Made by a program: the position numbers and the translations under genes
Virus record (IMG/VR): IMGVR_UViG_3300031951_000259
Span: 1-49,047 of that record
DNA length: 49,047 nucleotides
Direction: 5' to 3' (one strand)
Source: a virus
Notes under the pieces: model-generated
What the model was told of the DNA's origin: nothing
The model's input: only the letters and a program-made list of their open reading frames with translations
The model's database searches: none
Shown: positions 36,197 to 42,202 of the stretch, piece after piece
How the letters are laid out: every line of letters starts with the position of its first letter
How positions within the stretch are numbered: position 1 is the first letter of the stretch

Positions 36197-36197
36197 T

Positions 36198-36452
36198 TTA
36201 GTTATCTCCTAGCATGATAAACGCACCGCTACCGCCTGCGTTAATGTGAGTAAGTTCCTGAAGTAGTTCAGGGGTAGAAAGTAGCGAAGGGTCGCCAATT
36301 AGTTCAGAAACAGCGTCTTGATTTAGTTTAGCAAATATGCCTTCGGGCAGGTTAGCAATTACTTTTGCCATGTCTGAGTGAGAATAAACTCTTGAAATAA
36401 AATTCACGCCGTTAGCGGTGAAGGGATAGTCAATATAAGTTGAAGTAGTCAT
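36198..36452 (-). CDS. Unknown protein (84 aa)
   Basis: MTTSTYIDYPFTANGVNFISRVYSHSDMAKVIANLPEGIFAKLNQDAVSEL.... Ribosome binding site AAGAAAGG. Preceded by the 40-aa gene at 36454-36576. Family not recognised. Confidence 0.7.
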   Translation of the reverse strand: MTTSTYIDYPFTANGVNFISRVYSHSDMAKVIANLPEGIFAKLNQDAVSELIGDPSLLSTPELLQELTHINAGGSGAFIMLGDN

Positions 36453-36453
36453 T

Positions 36454-36576
36454 TTAGTTTTTACCTTTCTTGGGTGTGTTAGTTGTTATGACAATTTTAG
36501 CGATTTTCTCTAGGTTTGTCAAGCGAGTCGCTTCACGCTCTTTCTTGACTAATTCTTGGAATTCATGAAGTTTCAT
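36454..36576 (-). CDS. Basic helical microprotein (40 aa) overlapping a promoter
   Basis: MKLHEFQELVKKEREATRLTNLEKIAKIVITTNTPKKGKN. Overlaps the upstream stop (TAATG). The promoter at 36494-36522 lies within it, so the frame and the control site share DNA. Confidence 0.6.
   Translation of the reverse strand: MKLHEFQELVKKEREATRLTNLEKIAKIVITTNTPKKGKN
36494..36522 (-). promoter_or_regulatory. Promoter TTGACA-17-TAAAAT inside the 40-aa gene
   Basis: Minus strand TTGACA (36522-36517), 17 nt, TAAAAT (36499-36494). Drives 36198-36452. Confidence 0.72.
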
Positions 36577-36785
36577 TAGTCTGCCACCTTTACTGCGACA
36601 GTAGCCCAATTTTGTTTTATGGACTGTCCGACACGAAAACGGATAGCGTAGGCTTCATAGCCGTCTAGCCAAATATCCTCACGCTTTTCAGCGAAAGTGA
36701 TTTCGCCACCTTGAAAGCGGCGAGCAAGTGAGCGAGGGAAATAAGTTTGCCCAACGAGCAAATCTTCAATTGAATAAGTTTTCAT
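36576..36785 (-). CDS. Small protein, paralogue of 38398-38598 (69 aa)
   Basis: MKTYSIEDLLVGQTYFPRSLARRFQGGEITFAEKREDIWLDGYEAYAIRFR...ATVAVKVAD. It aligns with the plus-strand gene at 38398: ESLLIGKAYRSRSL..AEKRDDVWYDGADAYLVRVR..TIAVKVGE. Beta-rich; function unknown. Confidence 0.75.
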   Translation of the reverse strand: MKTYSIEDLLVGQTYFPRSLARRFQGGEITFAEKREDIWLDGYEAYAIRFRVGQSIKQNWATVAVKVAD

Positions 36786-36872
36786 AGTTTTTACCTTTCT
36801 TTATGTATCCTATTATTTCATTTTTTAGCGTGAAAGTCAAATTAGACACACACTCATTTTATGTGATTTACC

Positions 36873-37070
36873 TCACACGGGGAGTATGTCTAGCCCATAG
36901 TATTCTACGGCTTCCACGATCCCCATCATGCCTTTATAGTCTTGGCATGAGTAGCAGATAGCGTTCCAGCCGTCTGTTGTATGTGAGCAGAACACGCAGA
37001 TTTTATCTGTTAGGCAGAAGTCGTTTTCCGCTAGGTATTCCATTATTTCTGATTTTGTTAGTGTAGTCAT
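36873..37070 (-). CDS. Zinc-ribbon protein (65 aa)
   Basis: Start ATG 37070 with GAAAGGTAGG upstream. MTTLTKSEIMEYLAENDFCLTDKICVFCSHTTDGWNAICYSCQDYKG: CVFC and CYSC form a four-Cys zinc site. Unknown function. Confidence 0.72.
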   Translation of the reverse strand: MTTLTKSEIMEYLAENDFCLTDKICVFCSHTTDGWNAICYSCQDYKGMMGIVEAVEYYGLDILPV

Positions 37071-37093
37071 TTTTGACCTACCTTTCATTTTTC

Positions 37094-37122
37094 TTATAGG
37101 ATAAGTCTAGCAGGGGGGACTG
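37094..37122 (-). promoter_or_regulatory. Promoter TTGTCA-17-TATCCT
   Basis: Minus strand, upstream of 36873-37070. The sequence before it, CGACACGCCCGAAAAACAGG, recurs near 37859-37893. Positions approximate to a base or two. Confidence 0.6.
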
Positions 37123-37210
37123 ACAAAATAGCCTGTTTTTCGGGCGTGTCGGGAAATTATTTTTGTGAGGATTATCACACAGGGACAAATCGGACATTTC
37201 GGACTTGTCG

Positions 37211-37240
37211 AAAAAATTTGCCAGCTTTTTTACGGCTGGC
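37211..37240 (-). terminator. Intrinsic terminator
   Basis: Minus strand GCCAGC/GCTGGC stem (37240-37221), then AAATTTTTTCGACA. Directly follows 37247-37396. Confidence 0.83.
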
Positions 37241-37246
37241 ATTTAT

Positions 37247-37396
37247 TTATTCAACAACATCTAAAACTTCAAATGCGTCAAACTTTACAACATCAGATTC
37301 AGGTAATTTATACATTACTTTATTTAGAGCAAAGATCGCATCTAAATCTGTATCTGCTTCAGTAACGAAACTGATTAGAATATTTTTCTTAGTCAA
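37247..37396 (-). CDS. Small protein (49 aa), TTG start
   Basis: TTG 37396 has AAAGGAG 9 nt upstream. MTKKNILISFVTEADTDLDAIFALNKVMYKLPESDVVKFDAFEVLDVVE: alpha/beta, acidic end. Overlaps the upstream stop. Unknown. Confidence 0.65.
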   Translation of the reverse strand: MTKKNILISFVTEADTDLDAIFALNKVMYKLPESDVVKFDAFEVLDVVE

Positions 37397-37601
37397 AGTA
37401 AACCGCTCCTTTCACATCTTTATGATTTACACAAACATTACCACGAGGAATTTCTACATGGCATTTAAAGCAAAGCATTTTAACTTCTGCTTTAGTTAGT
37501 ATTGCTAATTCTAAATCTAATTTAGTATCAGCAGAAGCATTTTCTAATGATACCCAACCAGCACCATTAGAATTCATTTCAAAAATTTCTAGTGTAGCCA
37601 T
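37389..37601 (-). CDS. Small Cys/His protein (70 aa)
   Basis: MATLEIFEMNSNGAGWVSLENASADTKLDLELAILTKAEVKMLCFKCHVEIPRGNVCVNHKDVKG: CFKC plus CVNH form a zinc site. TAATG overlap with 37601-37810. Confidence 0.72.
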   Translation of the reverse strand: MATLEIFEMNSNGAGWVSLENASADTKLDLELAILTKAEVKMLCFKCHVEIPRGNVCVNHKDVKGAVYFD

Positions 37602-37810
37602 TACTTACGACCACCTTTCATGTAAGAAGAAAATCTTTTTTCTGAACCACACTTTTCGCAAGTGCGGATTATTGAGGTTTTACCATTTGAGAAGGTATAA
37701 CCTTGTTTATCTGCGAAACCGTCATGGTCGCAATTTAGATTAGTGTTATTGCTAATCTGAAAGTACCCATTTGGTACTGTGTAGAATTTGTTATTTAGTA
37801 AGTTAGTCAT
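37601..37810 (-). CDS. Small zinc-type protein (69 aa)
   Basis: MTNLLNNKFYTVPNGYFQISNNTNLNCDHDGFADKQGYTFSNGKTSIIRTCEKCGSEKRFSSY: NCDHDG, CEKCG; likely zinc. GAAAGGAGTT ribosome binding site. The leftmost-starting gene of the leftward early block. Confidence 0.72.
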   Translation of the reverse strand: MTNLLNNKFYTVPNGYFQISNNTNLNCDHDGFADKQGYTFSNGKTSIIRTCEKCGSEKRFSSYMKGGRK

Positions 37811-37842
37811 TTTCTAACTCCTTTCTTTTATCTTGATACTAG

Positions 37843-37854
37843 TATCCTAACATA
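37843..37854 (-). promoter_or_regulatory. -10 region TGT-TAGGAT of the leftward block
   Basis: Minus strand extended -10; no good -35 at 17 nt. Faces the rightward promoter at 38032 across a 180-nt GC-richer gap with several CGGGCGTGTCG copies. Confidence 0.5.
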
Positions 37855-38031
37855 GACCACTGACAAATTGACCTGTTTCTCGGGCGTGTCGCAAATCTTT
37901 TTTTGTGATAAGAGTCACAGAATCTCCCACCCACGAGGTCGGGCGTGTCGGTTTCGAAACTTTTTCGACATGTCCGTTTTGCCCCTTTTGCCTATGTGAC
38001 CAACACCACACACGACACGCCGAGACAGGAC

Positions 38032-38060
38032 TTGACTTTTGCGAGGGTATATGATAGGAT
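38032..38060 (+). promoter_or_regulatory. Promoter TTGACT-17-TAGGAT
   Basis: TTGACT at 38032-38037, 17 nt, TGA-TAGGAT at 38055-38060. First promoter of the rightward block. Confidence 0.78.
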
Positions 38061-38095
38061 ACTCCTATAACAATTAAGAAAGGTTGGTTCAACTA

Positions 38096-38212
38096 ATGGA
38101 CTATTTTGATTACTATGATGAGGTCTATACAGACATCTACCTAGAGTTTGGCGCTGATAGCGTTTCAGACCCTGCTCACGCTGAGGCTTTGTTAGGTAAA
38201 TCACAAAACTAA
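38096..38212 (+). CDS. Acidic microprotein (38 aa)
   Basis: MDYFDYYDEVYTDIYLEFGADSVSDPAHAEALLGKSQN, strongly acidic and aromatic. AGAAAGG upstream, its own promoter in front. Unknown. Confidence 0.65.
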   Translation: MDYFDYYDEVYTDIYLEFGADSVSDPAHAEALLGKSQN

Positions 38213-38226
38213 CACGGCGTGTCGCC

Positions 38227-38255
38227 TTGACTTTTAGGGCGGTATAGAGTAAAAT
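38227..38255 (+). promoter_or_regulatory. Promoter TTGACT-17-TAAAAT
   Basis: TTGACT at 38227-38232, 17 nt, TAAAAT at 38250-38255, GGCGGTAT within the spacer. The leader carries two TGAGCCTAGCAAATAA repeats (38290 and 38323). A further TGA-TAAAAT is near 38363. Confidence 0.75.
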
Positions 38256-38397
38256 ACTCAGTATAAATAAATAGAGACATCTAGGGTAGTGAGCCTAGCA
38301 AATAAGTGTGATACAAATCACAATGAGCCTAGCAAATAAATACCCAAAATGTCAGCCCCCAATGATAAAATGAAAGTATCTAAGAAAGGATAACTAA

Positions 38398-38598
38398 ATG
38401 TCAGCAAATGTCTATACAACAGAAAGCCTACTAATTGGAAAGGCTTATCGTTCTCGTTCCCTAGAGGGAATTATTCAAGACGCAGAAAAGCGTGATGATG
38501 TCTGGTATGACGGAGCAGACGCATACCTAGTGCGTGTTCGCCCTACTCATGGTCTATCAGATAAGTATCGCACTATCGCAGTAAAGGTTGGTGAGTAA
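38398..38598 (+). CDS. Small protein, paralogue of 36576-36785 (66 aa)
   Basis: MSANVYTTESLLIGKAYRSRSLEGIIQDAEKRDDVWYDGADAYLVRVRPTHG..YRTIAVKVGE. GAAAGGATAACTAA ribosome binding site. Same fold as its leftward paralogue 1.6 kb away on the other strand. Confidence 0.76.
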   Translation: MSANVYTTESLLIGKAYRSRSLEGIIQDAEKRDDVWYDGADAYLVRVRPTHGLSDKYRTIAVKVGE

Positions 38599-38709
38599 AT
38601 GATAAACTCAATAGAAAGAATAAATTGTGATGAGTGCTACGGGCACGGCGTTATTTTCTACGGAGATAACGATGATTACGCAGTAGAGCCATGCGAGTGC
38701 GTGGCATGA
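38599..38709 (+). CDS. DnaJ-type zinc microprotein (36 aa)
   Basis: MINSIERINCDECYGHGVIFYGDNDDYAVEPCECVA: CxxCxGxG plus CxC, a relative of 34682-34894. ATG lies next to the upstream stop. Confidence 0.7.
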   Translation: MINSIERINCDECYGHGVIFYGDNDDYAVEPCECVA

Positions 38710-38831
38710 CCTACTCAGATGAACAACTAAGGCGAAAGGCTCACCTAGAAAATGGTGGCACTCTCGCTAACTATGACCGCTCTCATTATCCACAGAAAGA
38801 AAAGGTAGAAAATGAAACTCAAGATAACTAG
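38706..38831 (+). CDS. Small protein (41 aa)
   Basis: MTYSDEQLRRKAHLENGGTLANYDRSHYPQKEKVENETQDN. Overlaps both neighbours (ATGA and ATGAAACTC). Charged, likely disordered. Confidence 0.62.
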   Translation: MTYSDEQLRRKAHLENGGTLANYDRSHYPQKEKVENETQDN

Positions 38832-38994
38832 CATGAACGGCAAAGAAATGGACATGGAATTGCCTACAAAAGAAAATGTCTATTACTTTATTGACTTGTA
38901 TAAGAAAAATCTCAAGAAAAATCAGCGAGTAAAAATTACTTGTGATTTACTTGGAATTGACGGATACCTACAAGGCACTGCCCCTCTGCGATAA
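38812..38994 (+). CDS. Small basic protein (60 aa)
   Basis: MKLKITSMNGKEMDMELPTKENVYYFIDLYKKNLKKNQRVKITCDLLGIDGYLQGTAPLR. Alpha/beta, AAAGGTAG upstream. Unknown. A terminator follows at 39032. Confidence 0.7.
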   Translation: MKLKITSMNGKEMDMELPTKENVYYFIDLYKKNLKKNQRVKITCDLLGIDGYLQGTAPLR

Positions 38995-39031
38995 GCTGGG
39001 GGCGGTAGTGATCAGAAAAGTAGGGGGCACC

Positions 39032-39056
39032 AGTAGTGTGCTCACTATTATTTTTT
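39032..39056 (+). terminator. Intrinsic terminator
   Basis: Stem AGTAGTG/CACTATT (one G-T pair), 4-nt loop TGCT, then ATTTTTTG. Confidence 0.7.
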
Positions 39057-39109
39057 GATTATTTTTTAAAATATATGTATCATACATCTTAAAAAAATTT
39101 TCAGATTTT

Positions 39110-39118
39110 TGGTATAAT
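39110..39118 (+). promoter_or_regulatory. Leaderless promoter TGG-TATAAT
   Basis: TATAAT at 39113-39118, 6 nt before ATG 39125. Confidence 0.72.
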
Positions 39119-39124
39119 GAAAGT

Positions 39125-39223
39125 ATGAATCCTAAAGAGCCAGAGAGCTTGGCACTAAAAATTTTTCAGGAAATGTGTTGCGACACATGCTCATGCAAAA
39201 ACAATAAAGAAGAATCAAAATAA
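39125..39223 (+). CDS. Leaderless Cys-rich microprotein (32 aa)
   Basis: MNPKEPESLALKIFQEMCCDTCSCKNNKEESK. CC-x-x-C-x-C cluster may bind metal. The promoter placement is the main support. Confidence 0.6.
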   Translation: MNPKEPESLALKIFQEMCCDTCSCKNNKEESK

Positions 39224-39227
39224 AAAA

Positions 39228-39413
39228 ATGTTTTGTAGGCATGTTTATGAGTACGTTTATTCTGATGTATGTCCTGATTGTGGGCGGTATACTCATGAAC
39301 CTGATAGAGAATTAGATATAAAATTATTTAAAGAATACTACGCTTCTGGAAAACACTTAGAGTATAAGTGTCCAATAGAAGGCGGTACAATAAGGGGTTG
39401 GTGGAGTATTTGA
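39228..39413 (+). CDS. Zinc-ribbon-like protein (61 aa)
   Basis: MFCRHVYEYVYSDVCPDCGRYTHEPDRELDIKLFKEYY...YKCPIEGGTIRGWWSI: Cys3-x-x-His, CPDCG and a late Cys. 4 nt from the previous stop. Similar style to other small zinc proteins here. Confidence 0.7.
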   Translation: MFCRHVYEYVYSDVCPDCGRYTHEPDRELDIKLFKEYYASGKHLEYKCPIEGGTIRGWWSI

Positions 39414-39426
39414 ATCTGGGGGTAAT

Positions 39427-40185
39427 ATGATAAACGATGGTATTAATGACATACCAAGTAATTCTATATCTATTTTTCCAAATAAACTTGAAAATGGCGA
39501 ATATGTTCCATTCGAATCTATAAGTAGGATTATAGAAAAACCATCTAAAAAAAGAGATTGGTTTACTCCGCATTTCTATAGATGCTTGCCATTAACAATA
39601 GCAAACTCCTATGGTTTTATTATAAAAACAGAATTTGATTTTGGATTTCAGTGGAATGGTGGGGAAGATATAAAAGATGTATCATTATATTTTAATAAAA
39701 GTCCTCAAGAAATGAATAATCTATACCCATCTATTGTTTCACATTTTGGTAGTGGAATAATAACTGTTAGTATGCCATTTAGCATAAGAACTCCACCTGG
39801 AGTTAATATTATGACTATCAATCCACCAAATTATATAATTCCAAATATTACTGTAATGAGCGGGGTAGTTGAAACAGATAACCTAAGAAGAGATTTTACA
39901 TTTAATTTAAAAATACAAACTCCTAATGTCATGACTTTTATAGACGCTGGTACACCAATTGCTGCCTTTATACCAGTACCTAGATACTTTTCTGATAGCT
40001 TTGAAATTGTAGAAGCAAAAAATTTGTTTTCTCAAGATCTTATAGAAGAAGAGTTTAAAGCACTTCAAAAGGCTGAAGAAATAAGAACTAATTTAAAAAA
40101 AGAGTCAAAAACGGCGGTAGATAGATTATATTTATCTGGAACAGATGTTTATGGAAATAAATTTAAAGATCATCAAGGACCATAA
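39427..40185 (+). CDS. DUF6065-like protein, paralogue 3 of 4
   Basis: 252 residues; the most divergent member and the closest to DUF6065 as I know it: FYRCLPLTIANSYGFII, FGFQWNGGEDIKD, SHFGSGIITVSMPFSIRTPPGVNIMTINPPNYIIPNIT, MSGVVETDNLRRDFTFNLKIQ and FIDAGTPIAAFIPVPRYF. The TPPGxxxxxxxPxN, SGVVxTD and AGTPIAxxIP blocks match the other three copies in order and spacing. Helical Lys/Glu tail. Function unknown. Confidence 0.82.
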   Translation: MINDGINDIPSNSISIFPNKLENGEYVPFESISRIIEKPSKKRDWFTPHFYRCLPLTIANSYGFIIKTEFDFGFQWNGGEDIKDVSLYFNKSPQEMNNLYPSIVSHFGSGIITVSMPFSIRTPPGVNIMTINPPNYIIPNITVMSGVVETDNLRRDFTFNLKIQTPNVMTFIDAGTPIAAFIPVPRYFSDSFEIVEAKNLFSQDLIEEEFKALQKAEEIRTNLKKESKTAVDRLYLSGTDVYGNKFKDHQGP

Positions 40186-40186
40186 A

Positions 40187-40399
40187 CTACCATTTACCAA
40201 TAGGACATTTTGCATCCTGCAATGATGTCTTAAGCTTCATGAAACAGCCGCATTTGCGGCATGTATTAGTTTTAGGACGGTATGCAGGACATGCATTACA
40301 TATTTCCAAACGGTATTCAGCCAATTCTTCTGAACTTCTAGCCTTATTAGGATTTAATAAATCCCATGGCTTTACATCCTTATTCTCTGAATCCGACAT
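40187..40399 (-). CDS. Cys-rich zinc protein with CPIGKW tail (70 aa)
   Basis: PWDLLNPNKA, LEICNACPAYRPKTNTCRKCGCFMKLKTSLQDAKCPIGKW: four to six Cys zinc site, with the CP(I/L)GKW tail shared with 47616-47861. Leaderless start (TATAAT 7 nt upstream). Convergent with paralogue 3 (1-nt gap). Confidence 0.78.
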   Translation of the reverse strand: MSDSENKDVKPWDLLNPNKARSSEELAEYRLEICNACPAYRPKTNTCRKCGCFMKLKTSLQDAKCPIGKW

Positions 40400-40406
40400 A
40401 TATTCT

Positions 40407-40412
40407 ATTATA
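40407..40412 (-). promoter_or_regulatory. Leaderless promoter TATAAT
   Basis: Minus strand TATAAT 7 nt before ATG 40399; no TG in front. Confidence 0.6.
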
Positions 40413-40539
40413 GCCTATAGCAGATATACTAACAAATGCCAGACATAGTGAATGTTTTCATTCATTGTTTGTCTATATGGTGGTTTAGTAACTCTATTTT
40501 CGGCTTCGCTTTATACCGCCGAATTTTTGTATCAAATAA

Positions 40540-40548
40540 TGATATAAT
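40540..40548 (+). promoter_or_regulatory. Leaderless promoter TGA-TATAAT
   Basis: TATAAT at 40543-40548, 7 nt before ATG 40556. Confidence 0.7.
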
Positions 40549-40555
40549 TTGTTTT

Positions 40556-40780
40556 ATGTCAGCGCAAGATTGGTCAGGATTAATTTTAACGGTTCTATCC
40601 ATTATTGGCATTGTCGGCGCTGGAGTTAGGTGGATCGTGAAAAAATACGTAGAAGATATTATGTCCGAATTAAAGCCAAATAGTGGATCTTCAATGAAAG
40701 ATCAAGTAACACGGCTTGAAGATAAAATGGATAAAATGTTTGATATGATGCTAAATCATTTAGAAAATCATAGCAAATAA
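40556..40780 (+). CDS. Membrane protein with coiled coil (74 aa), holin-like
   Basis: MSAQDWSGLILTVLSIIGIVGAGVRWIVKKYVEDIMSELK...DQVTRLEDKMDKMFDMMLNHLENH: one TM, basic flank, coiled coil. The promoter rules out a longer start. Similar to small phage membrane proteins called holins; role inferred. Confidence 0.72.
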   Translation: MSAQDWSGLILTVLSIIGIVGAGVRWIVKKYVEDIMSELKPNSGSSMKDQVTRLEDKMDKMFDMMLNHLENHSK

Positions 40781-41518
40781 TTACTTAAAATTTTTAGATT
40801 TCCAAACAAATTTTTTATAATAATCTTTTAGATAACTATTTCTAGTATTAATGTTTTTTCTAGCTTCCTCATGCATCATATTATTGTATTCTGATTTCCA
40901 ACTATCTCTTTTAAAGGGAATCAGTTGAAAAATTGGCGTATTTTTTGGAATTATTCCTTCCCAATTTTTCTTTAATAAAAATGGATGACTTCCAGCTTCT
41001 CCCCATCCGTCGGTATCTATAATTCCACCTAGCGTATAAAATGGAAGGTCTATTCTATTAATTGGATGTGTAACAAAACAGCTATAGCCTTTAGGTGTCT
41101 TAATTGACCAAGATGGAAACCAGTTAAATTCTAAATTAGAATATCCTTCTATATTATGCCACCCACACGTATCATCTTGAATCTGTCCATTAACTCTTCT
41201 ACTCATTATTGGTCCAGGAACACCAGGTTGATTAAAAGACCATCTTGCAATAGTGTTTCCATTTTCTATAGAAATCTGAACATCGCAATGAAGATTAAAC
41301 GTATAGCCAGAAGTAAATCCATCAACTACGGGCAAACATGATTTTACAGTCAAATTAGGGGCACCATTAAAAATAAATTTTGATGAATTATTGCTATATT
41401 TTGGCAAATCTTTAAACCATTTAGGTATATTATATTTAGATGCAGGAGATGGTGGATCTGTAAAATCCCCAGATTCTTTAGTTACTGGATAAAACAAAAT
41501 TTTTTTGTCTTTAATCAA
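40781..41518 (-). CDS. DUF6065-like protein, paralogue 4 of 4, TTG start
   Basis: 245 residues. TTG 41518 has ATAGGGGTAG 4-5 nt upstream. NIPKWFKDLPKY, SCLPVVDGFTSGYTFNL, KTPKGYSCFVTHPINRIDLPFYTL, GGIIDTDGWGEAG and KNTPIFQLIPFKRDSWKSEY line up with paralogues 1 and 2. The THPxNRxDLPF block is nearly identical. Convergent with the holin-like gene. Confidence 0.82.
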   Translation of the reverse strand: MIKDKKILFYPVTKESGDFTDPPSPASKYNIPKWFKDLPKYSNNSSKFIFNGAPNLTVKSCLPVVDGFTSGYTFNLHCDVQISIENGNTIARWSFNQPGVPGPIMSRRVNGQIQDDTCGWHNIEGYSNLEFNWFPSWSIKTPKGYSCFVTHPINRIDLPFYTLGGIIDTDGWGEAGSHPFLLKKNWEGIIPKNTPIFQLIPFKRDSWKSEYNNMMHEEARKNINTRNSYLKDYYKKFVWKSKNFK

Positions 41519-41713
41519 TTTAACTACCCCTATATATTATATATTAAAGATATTTAACTATTAAGATATATTCTTTTTTAATATATATTCAAGTATACAC
41601 CAGTTCTCTGGACTTTTTTGCTTTATACCGTTTTTCAATTATAACTCTTTTATAACTTTTAATAACACTGTCTGGTTTGATATAAAATGTCCGTTTTTAA
41701 TATAAACAAATGT

Positions 41714-41773
41714 TATAATCTATATGCTGTCCCGCTAGGTTGCTCTCTACCCACCCCCACTGCCCCTAGCGGG
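41714..41773 (+). ncRNA. Candidate structured RNA or leader (9-bp stem) with own promoter
   Basis: TGT-TATAAT at 41711-41719 should start transcription near 41726. CCCGCTAGG (41731-41739) pairs with CCTAGCGGG (41765-41773) around a C-rich 25-nt loop. No frame begins here. The next promoter (41789) lies just beyond, so this RNA could stop at the hairpin and TTATTT. Confidence 0.45.
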
Positions 41774-41788
41774 TTCAGCCTTATTTAA

Positions 41789-41797
41789 TGGTATAAT
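41789..41797 (+). promoter_or_regulatory. Leaderless promoter TGG-TATAAT
   Basis: TATAAT at 41792-41797, 6 nt before ATG 41804. Opens the tail-fibre region. Confidence 0.75.
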
Positions 41798-41803
41798 CTT
41801 GTT

Positions 41804-42202
41804 ATGTGTATTCCAATGGTAGAAAAATATGGCGCAAAACCAGCATATGTGCAATGGACAGTAGTCCGTGGAGATACTGCATTTTTACAAGTTCAATTTT
41901 ATGAAAGCGATGAATCTACGCCATTTGATACAGAAGGATGGACTTATCTTTCTACCGCATATGACCCAAATGGAAATGTTTTAGATAATTTAGAAGTTGT
42001 TGCAGAGGATGGGTATGCCACAATAAAAGCCTCACCAGACATTACTGAAAACTGGGGATCTAGATATACCACAGTTGTTGCAGAATTAAAATTTGATCTT
42101 CAAATTACTATTCCAGACCCAGATTCTGAAGATATTGTTTGGACTCCAGTAATTGGAACTATTTGTGTTTTAGGTAATGTAACTCCAAGCGGAGCATTAT
42201 GA
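41804..42202 (+). CDS. BppU-like tail/baseplate protein (132 aa)
   Basis: [41 protein letters not shown] and [11 protein letters not shown]...[17 protein letters not shown]: beta-rich, with the RGD-T start motif seen in baseplate-upper-protein-like phage proteins. 44873-45232 is a paralogue (YRGDTYQFKIR, LLTGTIAVTDHVSGATP). Probably a base or attachment domain for the fibres. Overlaps the next gene by 4 nt. Confidence 0.72.
   Translation: MCIPMVEKYGAKPAYVQWTVVRGDTAFLQVQFYESDESTPFDTEGWTYLSTAYDPNGNVLDNLEVVAEDGYATIKASPDITENWGSRYTTVVAELKFDLQITIPDPDSEDIVWTPVIGTICVLGNVTPSGAL

Noticed and set aside
37847-38204. Two overlapping leftward frames
   Set aside because: They lie across divergent promoters and CGGGCGTGTCG repeats and opposite the supported 38-aa gene.
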